Origin: Prostheceraeus crozeri
Lineage: Eukaryota > Platyhelminthes > Polycladida > Euryleptidae
NCBI GenBank assembly: GCA_907163375.1
Contig: CAJQUW010014363.1
Location: forward strand, 620,001 to 684,000
Direction: 5' to 3'
DNA length: 64,000 bases
Shown here piece after piece: positions 17,881 through 28,780 of this stretch. Made by a program: the position numbers and the translations under genes. Under the pieces are notes generated by a model. That model worked only from the letters and a program-made list of their open reading frames with translations, searched no databases and was not told where the DNA came from. Each line of letters starts with the position of its first letter. Position 1 is the stretch's first letter.

Positions 17881-20177
17881 GCGGCCATCTTGCGCTATCT
17901 GGTGTTTGTCACTTCCTTACTACTCGCTTAGTTTTTTAAAATTTTTAACTACATTTAAATTACATGTTTAATTACATTTTCTATAATAGGCTACATTTTT
18001 CAGTGGTGTGTATAAAGTTTACACACGACATTGTAGGCTATTAATGCAAGGTAATATAATCGAAATAGTTTATTTAATTTCGAATTTATGTAAAATGCTC
18101 AAACTCGCCATAAAATGCTAAGAAAAGAATTGAAACTGTCGTAATTCATCAAATGTGCTTCTTAGTAAGCGTCATTTGTTTGACCTGTCAGTGGGTCAAA
18201 GATGAAGATATTTTAGCAGCATCGTAGAAATACGTGTAAAAGACAGCTGTTGTAAAACGCATTAACGAATACAAGCGATCAAAAAATCAGAGTGAATTGA
18301 CCACATCGGGTAGAGGTACAGTGAAAGTCAAATGCTTCGCGACAGGGCAATTCCAGCGACACGGAGCTAGTAACATTAACAGATAAGAACTTCTTTCCAT
18401 TGACTCTTCTCATCGCCACTCGATTCCGACTAATTACGCACAAACTTGTCCTACTTATTACACATTGGATTTTTTGAATTTATGTTGAAAAGTATTAAAG
18501 CTCATTCATTACATACTCATCGCTGTAGTTTACCGGAGTTCTTTCAAATGCTGTCTGCAATGATACTCGGCGCATTTTCACAATACATTTTCTGGGAATG
18601 CTAATATGTTCTGTCGATAAATGTCAAAACATTTATTATTGAAATTCACGCTTAGAGGGGATATGGAAATTTCACTTGAACTGCTTGTCGAATTTCACTG
18701 GGAGTTCATTAATCATCCTATTTCAAAAGAAGTGAAGCTAGTTATTCAGGACAAGAAGTATTCACCTTTCCCGTCTATTCAAGTGATAGTTTGTTGTTTC
18801 CGATGCAAATCCTAGGTCGCTGTGTTAGATGTTCAACTCTTAAGATCGGCGATCTGTAGCATATTAAAATGTTGGTGTACCCGCTCTCTCCGTTGGTTCG
18901 CTGATATTCCACGATAAACGATGCTGCTCGGAGACTGTGTGTATCCGGAGTTTGGCCCACATTTCCTCCTTCATTTCTTCCTGTTTCGCGACCTCGTCCA
19001 TTCTTCAACGGAAATCAAGCTCATATTAGCCAAGTTTGAGGAAGTTAATGTGAATAGATCAAAGTTAATTATCAACACCCCTCGAGACCTTGTCCAACTG
19101 CCAAACGGCGGTCCAAACCAGTGGTGATTGATGTTGAGCGGGGATACGTTCGACGCCATCACCTTGAATGGAAGACATTTGAAAGTTCCGGTAAATCATT
19201 CGAACTGCCGTTCACGAGCTCTCTTTGACCGACCGGGGCTCGTCTGTGCACCGCAGTTTGTAAGGGGTAGGTAGAAGTTCAACAGCAGCACGGCAGATTG
19301 CAAGGCTTGAAGATTATGATGTCAAATACGTGTGAGAGATATCGCATGTTTTCAACAGTGGAAAGTCATTGAATTGCAAATGCCTGTACATGCATGCCAG
19401 ATAGATACGACGATGTCAGATAATCTGCTATCAAACTAACATGCACTTATTAGCTCCTTGGTGTACTTAAACTGTTGCACTTTGCCTCTCTCTCTCTCCT
19501 TCCTTCTATCTCTGTCTCTTACCGTCCTCCCTCCGGCTCTCTCTCTCCTCCGTCCCTCCCTCTCTCGATCCTTCCTTCTATCTCTGTCTCTCTCTCCGTC
19601 CTCCTTCCGGCTCTCTCTCCGTCCCTCCCTCTCTCTCTCTCCCTCCCACCCTCTCTCTCTCTCTCCCTCTCGCTCCCTCTCTCTCTGTGATGATGGCGAG
19701 CCTATAATGAAATTATATGGCATAAGTGCTATGATATAGGCGACAGACTTAATGCTGAATTAATGTATGGATGAAAGTGGAAGAAACCCTGGTACGAACA
19801 TCAAAGATGGCATTAAATAGAATGAAATTAAGATGCATTGTACGTTATCAATAATGAATGAAATGAATATAAAGGGTGATACGTGTGACCAGTGATATAG
19901 GGAATGGACTTTTTTTACAAGACAAGCATGCATGTACGAAATTTTTGACCTTTGATAGGAGACTTTCACTATCGATAATATGAACGTCACTTGACAGACA
20001 CTTTGATTTACTAAACAAATATTTTCAATTTCCCTCTCTTTCTCAACACATTTTTCATTTGAGAGTAGATACTTGATTGCAACTCAGTAAGAGACATTTA
20101 GAAACCGTTGATAATCAGAACTTAACAATAGAATAAAATGAAATAAACGATGGATCAAATTGCCATGCAAAAGATGT
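17881..20177. other. Non-coding flank next to the virus-like element
   Basis: No convincing gene is seen. The stretch 18,800-19,290 is less AT-rich than its surroundings and has short open frames without recognisable domains; it could be a host exon or UTR but I cannot support it. A pyrimidine microsatellite lies at 19,477-19,690. Confidence 0.5.
19477..19690 (+). repeat. (CT)n-rich microsatellite with a 72-bp internal duplication
   Basis: Almost pure pyrimidine on the + strand. The motif CCTTCCTTCTATCTCTGTCTC occurs at 19,498 and again at 19,570, so a 72-bp unit is repeated about twice before the tract turns into simple CT. Open frames on both strands here are low-complexity artefacts. Confidence 0.85.
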
Positions 20178-20250
20178 GCGGCTGGTAGGATTCGAACCTA
20201 CGACACAGGTTCACTAGACCTGTGCTCTAACCAACTGAGCTACGAGCCAC
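20178..20250 (-). tRNA. tRNA-Thr(AGT)-like gene
   Basis: On the - strand a cloverleaf can be drawn: acceptor GTGGCTC against CAGCCGC (one mismatch next to the D arm, one G-U pair), D arm GCTC-AGTTGGTTA-GAGC, anticodon arm CAGGT-CTAGTGA-ACCTG with anticodon AGT, T arm GTAGG-TTCGAAT-CCTAC. The A and B box promoters are good. The acceptor mismatch and an extra base before the D stem leave open a tRNA pseudogene or SINE head. Confidence 0.65.
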
Positions 20251-21782
20251 TTACGCGACTGTGTCCATTGGCAGGATCAAGCCTTCACCACCACACATTT
20301 GTTGTCATAGCAATTATGATGAATGAATAGATATCTCGTCATAATTGTGACCGCCGACATTTTAGAAAGTGTGAAATGGATCTTCGCACACTTCTATGAC
20401 ATGAAGATATTCTTATTTAAATTTACCATCTTTTTCAAGGATTCATTAGGCAAATATCACATCCAATTTTATGACATCAATCGATTACTTTACACAATCA
20501 TCCGCAGGAGGAATAATTGTGATGATGTTCATAGCGAATATCAATGCCTATTGCCTACATAATGAGTTAGAGAAAAAGTATCTCAAACACAAGGCTACAT
20601 TAGATAAATAATTGACACTTATAATCACGATATGTCTCGTCGAGACCCACCTGTAATTGGACTTGGAATTATATAAGATTGCAAAATGGCTGATAATTAT
20701 TCTAGACTTGCAGACTCACTGTGAGCGATTAATTGAGAGTGATTTAGCAATCTCATGGAAAATTGTCTGAAAGAATACTTGAAACCATCCATGAGACATT
20801 AAGTGTTGTTAAGAAGTTTTATCATCATAATAATCCAACCAAATGTTCATCACAGTGCTACAAACCCTGTCAATAGCACAGCATTTAGTTCTAACTTGAA
20901 CTGTCATCACCTTGTTCTATGATAATAAATGTTTCATAAAACAAACCTCACGGGTTCTGTTCCAGAAAGCACCAAAATATGACTTTTCGCTTTGTTTATT
21001 GGACAATAACGGTTAATGTTGATTTCAGCTGCATAGGCCTAAATACAGGCACCGATCTAGGTCAATTTACTTTGTAGATCTTAGGAAGATTCAAATTTCT
21101 GAAACACGCCAGAATTGCAAATTCTTGCTGTAGGACGATTTGTTGCAGGTTATTTTATCAGTAGGACTTCATGTTTGAAGAGAACTGGCAACGAAATACG
21201 CAAGCCACTGCATGACTGTTCTCCTTTTTCTGCAGCAGGTATTTATTGGAAAATAGGTGCAAGCGTTCCCGAGGGTTCGAGCGTTCGCCCATCTTCTGGG
21301 GAATTCACGACAAAGTGAACACATTGATGCCTGCCTTTATAGAAATATTCAGGAAGAAAATTCATAGAATCTAGAAGTTCGTCATTTGTAACACAATTTA
21401 TACTAGAATAATTATGTTTAATGTGTGTAGCCTACAGAGATAAATTGCTTTGTCTGCGTTGTTTGTTCTAGAGATGACATTTTTTAATACTAATGGTCCC
21501 GAGTGGCAGAAGGATCCATTTTCTATTGAACGTAATGCAAATTCAAGTCTGAATTCTGACGAACTAAGTCATTGATACCGAATTGAACGTACACAGTCAG
21601 TAAATTTAGATCGTGAGGAGTCGAACGATGTGAATAATATTTCCATTTGATGAATTTATCACGGAGAAACATTGAGTCAAAGATGGGTATCATTGACTTG
21701 GCAGACGTTTAGTCTTCAATATGATAACGCCAGCTCGTAGGTTCCATAATGCAACTTTCCTTTTGCATTGCGCGCGCTTGGC

Positions 21783-21820
21783 CAATCACGTAAGCCGATC
21801 ACGTAAGCCAATCACGTAAG
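21783..21820. repeat. Short tandem repeat, unit about 13-14 bp
   Basis: Three successive copies of (A/G)ATCACGTAAGCC with small changes, in a locally GC-richer stretch. Confidence 0.8.
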
Positions 21821-22243
21821 ACGACTATCTCCTCATGTTGCTACCATCGCATGCAATAGCTGAGATAGAATCGCGTCACCTCTAGAGTAACAGCGACAGA
21901 CGAATCCATCTCTGTGGTGTAGCCCTAGCGGGTATCATTTTAGCCACTCATTTGTTTATAAGTTACTTTATCAAAATTATTGTATATATAAAGAGAGATG
22001 AATATATCCGTGAAGTTTTACAAATTGCACTGATAAGTTGCCGCTAGCTTCCGATTGTCAGTCACTGTAGGCGGCCATCGTTTAGGAACCTAGGGCATGG
22101 CAATACATGTCCTCTCGACGTATCATCGTCTTAAATGTGCATGTCCGCTCTAATCCTTCATGATTATAGAGTGTCTTATTTCGGTGGAAGACGTTATCTG
22201 CTTAGCTGACTCTTCTGCAGTTTCATACAGGTTTACAATCTTT

Positions 22244-22305
22244 ATACAATGTGCTCCCTCTCTCCCTCCTTCCCTCTCTCTCCTCTCTCTCTCTCTCTCT
22301 CTCAA
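22244..22305 (+). repeat. (CT)n microsatellite
   Basis: A run of CT and CCT repeats on the + strand, imperfect at its start and pure CT at its end. Confidence 0.9.
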
Positions 22306-23821
22306 ATAGACAAACAATATGTGTTTATATTTTGCCATAAAATTGCCCAAGCTCTTCACGAGTTTAGCTACATATCTGAATAATTGTGTAATGGCCATCG
22401 CTGAAGTTCGAAGCTAAATCCCAACACCGAGAAGGATTTCTCTCTCTCTCTCTCACTCAAGAGACTCAAACTTAAATTCTCCTTTATATATGGCTGTAAA
22501 TACATACATGCATGGACATCAGGAAAAGTCAGAGAATTAATGCTGCTCTCATTTTTTAGCGTGAATATGACTGATATCTTGTAATAAGCAATAAACCGCC
22601 AACATGTTTATAGAAAGTACAACCATTTTTGGCAATGCAATGACTTTTGATAAGAAATTCTACCCAACTTCGGGACATAAAGAATATAGAAGCATAGAAA
22701 GGGAGTAATATCATTCTCCATTTGAGACCATTTCCGTGCTTGTGATGATCCTAGTTGTATAACACACAACGTTTCATATCACTTTTAAAGCATCATCTCT
22801 GTTTATTTGAATTTTGTGTCTGTCAGTAGGATAGAGAGGGAGTGAGCAAACGCTAATGGTTGGAAAAGGAAGATTGCATATAAATTGTGTAGACGTGAGG
22901 AAGAAGCGACTGACATTCTCAGATGAGTTTGGAAGACATGTTTCCGTAAATGCAGATTTAATTTTGAGGTATCTTGTGAGTTTATTGATCAATTTCGGTG
23001 CGAATGAATTGCAGGGATATATTCTGTTATCTATCACACAGTCTGATGCCTCCTTCCTTCACAGAAAAATCTGTAATTTGACAATAAAATTGTCTGACAA
23101 TTTCTATCGGGAATTAACACAAATTGAAATCTTCAGTTTTGAAATAACACTTACAGTCGGTGTTGTATAGAATTTGCTCAAAATTATTAATGACTACTGT
23201 TCACATTTTCCTACATGTTCAGGTGCATGCTGATGCTGGATATCAGACAACAAAAATATGTCGGATTATTATCTTCTTTCAGTTTATGTATTCTAAGTCG
23301 CTTGCATTCTGAGACACGTTATTAATTGAGACACTCGATGGATCATGGGATGGAGTTAGCTGAGATATTCTGATTTAACATGTGGGTGCTCTCCTTGCTG
23401 ATATCATGTATCCTTCATAGACAACGGCAAACTCCTGTACAGATTTGACTGTATCGCTTTAAATTACTTGCAAACATATTTAAATTATTTTCCTTCTTCT
23501 AGAAGTATTACTTTCATGCATTTGGCCTTGAACATGTTAGAATGAAATGCTTATGTGCTGTTTAAGTTTTCATTCTCAATGAATTCATTTTCTCAATGTC
23601 ATTTTGTTCTTTATCCAATCAGAGAAAGAAAATGTATAATCCATTAGATTCTGGAAAAATTCTTATCCCAAATGTTTTTTAACTTTCGTCATATGCTCAT
23701 AATGAATGAAGATAACTTAACATTTACTTCCTTTACGACGTCTAAAAGGGGATGATAGTGAACGCGGTTCGCGCCCGTATAATGCTTGGACAACCCTGCA
23801 TTAGAAAATTTATGAATAATG

Positions 23822-24605
23822 TAGGTTTTACCACCCATGTATCCACCTAAGAAAATCATCAGTCAATATGATTAGTTATCCGATTAGTTCATTCCACAAA
23901 ATTAGACGTCGTCTCTTCTTCTGTTTGACTGGAAAGGAAGCATTGGAACATGTAATGCCTACGAAATTGTACAATCTGCTGATATAATACCATAGCAATC
24001 GAACAATGAGCAGCCAGTTCAACATCAAACAGCCAAATTGTGCGAAGTTTCAGTGATTGTTATCAACCGGATCACACAGCAGAGATGCAGTCTGTCGAGT
24101 TCTACAGAGAGGTTTGTGAACGTTTTTTCGTGCGCGTGCTAACTTTTTTTGATAATGATCGGAGGACCCAACATTATCGAGAAACTTTAACGCAATAATC
24201 TGAATTCTTCGAATCTGAAGAAAACGTGGCGATCGGAGCATTTTGAAGGGATTCACAGCAATCCGCCAGCGGCACACGACTATTTTTCCCATCTCTGTGA
24301 GGTATCAAAATTTCTTTTTGCCCACTTGTTAAGTTCCTGCATGTGCCATCGCTTTGAATCAGTTTGCACTTCTAGCAAAGTGACACTCTTAAACAATCTA
24401 ATTCTGTGGTTCAATCATTTGTCTAGTTAGAGCAGTCAGTTGTCCATAAATGACTACTGACTGGCTTTCACATTCATGGACAACTGACTGCTCTAAATAG
24501 ACAAATAATTAAACTAATCGGACAACTGCTGCACCAATATTGACAATCGATCGTGTCATATTGACTGTTGATTTTCTTAGATGGATACATGGGTGGTAAA
24601 ACCTA
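23822..24605. mobile_element. 784-bp element with about 50-bp terminal inverted repeats
   Basis: The sequence starting TAGGTTTTACCACCCATGTA at 23,822 returns in reverse complement ending at 24,605. The match extends about 50 bp with only a few mismatches. Inside lies a second inverted repeat (24,418-24,450 against 24,470-24,503). No transposase frame is recognised, so it is a non-autonomous DNA transposon. No clear target duplication is seen, so the superfamily is undetermined. Confidence 0.75.
24418..24503. repeat. Hairpin-forming inverted repeat
   Basis: Arms of about 33 bp sharing TGTCTA..AGAGCAGTCAGTTGTCCAT and its reverse complement are separated by about 20 bp. It lies inside the 784-bp TIR element and is probably a part of it. 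Confidence 0.8.
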
Positions 24606-26180
24606 AAACGACATTAAGGTTGTGTAAAATGAGAAATCTGTAAATTGATGTTAGTAGCACTGGTGTTACCAGCTTCTCAGCAAAACTAACTTGCGTGATT
24701 GGTTAACTGAAATCATCCATTAATTGATAATTCCTGTAACCTGTTGCATCTTACCGCAATAAATGCGCAAAATAATCCAATGAAAAGTCAGATGAGTTAT
24801 CATTGACGAGTTTAATTATCTATTAAATGGCGTCAATGTAGGTGATGATATAATGTGGTATGTAGTGATTACAAAAAATTGGTAGTGAAACATTTTATCG
24901 ACAGTAATAGAAAATATTGAATTATCAAAAAGCTACATATTCGAGCAGTCGGTTCGGGAGTTTCATTTGATAACAGCAAATCAGATATCAAAAAGCTAAC
25001 TAACATTTCATGCAAAACGATCTCTAATGCGGAAAGATGTGTACGAGTTGACCGATGAAGCATTGTATGACTCGTAAAAGATTGGAACAGCTGAGGTAAA
25101 AATTATCCCTGGCCGTAGCGTCACGCCATGAACTGAATATCTCTGAATAACCTGACAGAAATCAGAAGAACATGCACGAATAATAAAGTCCAACTAGTAA
25201 AGGTCAGCAGCCTTCGTACTATACATGAAACAGACTGACATTTGCTTGGGTCGATTGTCACCTGGAAAAACAGTTATTCTAAGCCATTTCCAGCATTATC
25301 AAGCGTCAAATTCCTCCAATTCCAATGGCCGTCGTTCCTGTAAAGAATGGCTTGTTTTGAAAATATGGAAACAATAATGCCTTAGAACAATAAACATCTG
25401 ATTGAATGGGATTGTTTAAGTTGAATAATTTGAACGATAGAATGGATGACACTAAAATGATAATAATAATGAAGATAAATATCTGTTAATTGTGTTACAC
25501 AATGACTTATAATTCGATAAAGAAGGGTACTTCTATTCTTTCCCCCCCCCACATTTCTGTTGTTGACACCCGGAAGTGTTGCATCGTCAACGATCTTCTC
25601 TTGCTCCTACTTGTTCTCACTAACGTCGCATACCGTTGAGTGTGTAACACTCCTCTTATCTGACTTTAGAACATTTACAGCCTCAGAATTACACAACATG
25701 CTCGTCATTTGTCTGTAGACAACAATCACACGAAGTTCATGATCACAGATGCACCATGCATTCTAACTGAGTATCCAAGGGACCAATCCTTCTTCCCAGG
25801 GTTCAAGTAAGACTTCTCAGTCATGTTGTAGTGTCACTCAGTGACAGATCAAGTCAGTTAAACCCAATGTGACTAACTTTGGCGAAATTTGATGATTTTG
25901 GTAAACTTGAAAATGTATGGGGGTAGCATAGAAGTACCTAAAAAAGAACTGTCATGAACATTATACATCACTCCATCATCTCCTCATTCTTTTTGGTGTT
26001 TTCTTATGAAGTCGACTATTTCAGAATTTTTTCTATAATTCCCCATTAGCTAAAATGAAATTCATTAATTAAATGGTTTCTTCACCCTCGACTATTGAAA
26101 TTTCATTAGCTGCGACATCATAGCTGATTTGTCAAACTGTCACCGGCCTTTTACCTCAAACTTGCAAGAGTGACTGGCAA
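24606..26180. other. Non-coding region
   Basis: No gene, tRNA or clear repeat is recognised, apart from a short C-run near 25,545. Confidence 0.5.
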
Positions 26181-26199
26181 ATAACCCATTACCGCCCAA

Positions 26200-26595
26200 T
26201 GTTCCACTAATGGAACAATTTTTTGAATCACAATTATAAGCATAAGAAATACTTATAAGTATCATTTAAGCATGCAGATATTAGAAGCATGATGTAAATA
26301 AATTCAACAATGCCTGGTAAAGCATTTTGTTTTAATTGGGTTCTGTCCAGAGAAATTTGAAATTTCGGAAATTTTCACAATTTATCACTGAATCTTGTTT
26401 TCCCACTCCTGTCCGTAAAAAAATAAGGTAAGTCAAACTTTTCTCGGATTACAATCTCTGCATTAGTCTGGTGACGTACAATATAAATATTTCATTTATC
26501 GTTGCTTTTCTGCGTTCATATTAAGTTTTAGAAATGTTGTTCCATTTCTGGAACATTGGACACTGCATGTATTTTCAAAGTTCCATTAATGGAAC
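26200..26595. repeat. Left subterminal GTTCC/GGAAC palindromes of the piggyBac element
   Basis: Palindromes at 26,200-26,217, 26,538-26,555 and 26,580-26,595 share the form GTTCCA-n4-TGGAAC and usually adjoin CCAAT or its complement. A fourth copy lies at the right end (28,628-28,645). Inference: transposase binding sites. Confidence 0.7.
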
Positions 26596-26862
26596 ATTGG
26601 ACACTTAGGGTGTTACATTTTACATAATGCGCTAAATAGTCAATGTCAAATCTGGATGCTTATCATAGTAAGCTATGCAACACATTCGTGTAGTAATTGT
26701 ATAACTTGTAATTTTAACCTACAAGCACGAATTTCAAGTTAGTCGGATCGCCTCAGATATTACTTACACAAAAAGGGCTACGCTAAGTAGACTTTCTAGG
26801 CTGATACTAATCAATTGTTTCATATTGCATTTTTATTGAATTTTATTGTAGCAAAAAAAGTT

Positions 26863-26938
26863 TACCGTAGGAATTTGAACCCTGTATCCTGGCCCTGAGG
26901 TAGAGATGTTATCACTTCTAACTACTGCGCTAAGGTAC
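26863..26938 (-). pseudogene. tRNA-Met-like relic inside the piggyBac element
   Basis: On the - strand: TACCTTA acceptor against TACGGTA (6 of 7 pairs), then GCGCAGTAG as in elongator tRNA-Met, and a B box GGTTCAAATTCC. The anticodon arm does not fold well, so this is a tRNA pseudogene or the head of a tRNA-derived SINE that inserted into the transposon. Confidence 0.5.
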
Positions 26939-27073
26939 TTCACTAACACGTGCACAGTAGGAGCCTACTTAATTGGAACCAATTTCACTCTCGTCTTACT
27001 TGTCAATTGTTAGTACTTACTTATTTTCTTAATTTAGTACTGATATAATTCCAGTCTATCTTTTTTCAGACAT

Positions 27074-28657
27074 ATGCCAAAGAAACAATTTTCAGTCGAA
27101 GAAGCTGCACAGCTATTGATCAAAAATTCTGACGAAGAATCTAATATTGATTTGGTAATTTTGCCACCTGAGTCCTCACAATATATCTCCGATGAAGATG
27201 ACATAGCAGAGGATGATTTATTACCATCTGACATCAAAGATGTACCAGGTTTGGTTGAAATCCATCAACGGTCGGACGATGGAGAATACTCAATGCCACA
27301 ACCAAAGCGCAGGAAAGTATCGCATCATTGGGAGAAAAGCTCTGATTTTCGTAATTCGTTACCAGAAGCTGAAGTGACGCCCATTGACGAAAGTTTCCCA
27401 CTGCTGGTGGATAAAAATCCAATTGAATCATTTAGATTATTCTTTGATCCGACCGTTATAGATCTCTGCTGCACACAGACGAATTTGTATGCCCACCAAC
27501 ACTTACAGCATGGATTTCATATAAGTGAAAATGAAATTGAGACTTTCTTCGGAATTATTCTCCTCAGTGGCTATCACAGTTTACCACAAGAACATCTATA
27601 CTGGTGTACGGACGAAGATTTAGGAGCATCATTTGTATCCGAAAAATGTCAAAAAATCGCTTTAAAGAGATCAAGCGTTTTTCCATTTAGCCAACAACGC
27701 GTCCCTTGGCAATGATGACAAGATGGCAAAATTAAGGCCATTTTTAGAGATATTTCGAAAAAATAGTCAGCAATTTGGATTCTTTTCAAGCAAATTGAGT
27801 CTGGATGAACAGATGATACCGTATTATGGTAGAAATAATGCAAAAATGTACGTCAAAGGCAAACCGGTGAAATTTGGATATAAGGTGTTTGTCCTGGCTT
27901 CGTCATGCGGTTATTCGTTCGATTTCGAAATCTTTACTGGGAAGAAAATTGATTCCGAATTACCACTTGGAGAGTCTGTCGTTCAAACATTGACACACTG
28001 TCTTCCAAATAAAAGTGAACATATAATCTACATGGACAGATTCTATTATCCAACGAAAACGTTCAGACAATGTAGAGAAGACGGATTGCGTTGTACAGGC
28101 ATTGCAATGGAATCTCGAATTGAAAAATGCCCAATAATGTCTAAAGGGGCAATGAAGAAGCTTCCTCGAGGTAGTCACATTGAATTTTCAAACGATGAAG
28201 TTGTTGTTTGCCAGTGGAACGACAGTCGTCCAGTAGTTGCCATCAGCAATTTCGAATCTGTGAATCCCGTTCACAGTGGTAGTCGTTGGAGTAGAGCCGA
28301 TAGAAAATGCATACCAGTGGCCATCCCTCATTTGATTCATAATTACAATCAATATCAAAAACTACAAAGTAAAAACTACTTTTGTCTTGCAGGGCGATTG
28401 TTCGATCACTCATTGCAAAGACACCGAGTAAGCTACAACATCCAGGACCCAGCAAGACCCCTTCTGAAACTGAAAGAACAAGCAATTTTCACTCTGATAA
28501 GCAATTATCTCATCTGATAAACAAGGACGTTGTAAAGTATGCAAAAAGAACACAAAACGAAAGTGCTCCACTTTTTTCTGTTTCTCAAATTTTAGTTCTT
28601 AAGCATTATATAGTCAGGAGTGTCCAATGTTCCACTTATGGAACATCATGTTTATGA
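27074..28657 (+). pseudogene. piggyBac transposase, broken
   Basis: The first frame (27,074-27,715, 213 codons) holds the acidic N-terminus and the start of the core (IETFFGIILLSGYHSLP). After a stop and frame change the second frame (27,723-28,517) carries SLDEQMIPYYGR (first catalytic D) and IYMDRFYYP (second D), then PHLIHNYNQY. The family's following block with the third D (YMGGVD-x2-D) and the tyrosine-rich region are missing, so an internal deletion is likely. The C-terminal cysteine finger (GRCKVCKKN ... KCSTFFC, about 28,525-28,590) lies in yet another frame. The copy cannot code for an active enzyme. Confidence 0.85.
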
Positions 28658-28780
28658 TACAGAATTTATTTTTTTTCTAATCGTCATTGGTTTGTAGTTG
28701 CTTCAGACGATAGAAGTTTTTGTATAAAAGAAAATTTTAAAAATTCATTGTTCTTCTATTCATGGGCAGTAATGGGATAA

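Larger units (their letters stand above)
20251..23821. other. Non-coding region with short repeats
   Basis: No recognisable gene. It contains three tandem copies of a 13-14-bp unit (ATCACGTAAGCC-type) at 21,783-21,820 and CT microsatellites at 22,244-22,305 and 22,438-22,457. Confidence 0.5.
26185..28776 (+). mobile_element. piggyBac-type DNA transposon (degraded)
   Basis: Terminal inverted repeats of 14 bp with one mismatch: CCCATTACCGCCCA at 26,185-26,198 and TGGGCAGTAATGGG at 28,763-28,776. Both are flanked by ATAA (26,181-26,184 and 28,777-28,780), a variant of the TTAA target duplicated by piggyBac. A decayed piggyBac transposase lies inside. Palindromic motifs of the form TGTTCCA-n6-TGGAACA occur near both ends. 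Total length 2,592 bp, typical of the family. Confidence 0.88.

Noticed and set aside
16392-17939. Several 60-150-codon frames across the G-tract repeats
   Set aside because: They repeat one another module by module and contain poly-Pro or poly-Gly from the G-tracts; they are repeat by-products.
19436-19739. Ser/Leu-rich and Arg/Glu-rich frames of 70-95 codons
   Set aside because: Translations of a CT microsatellite on both strands.
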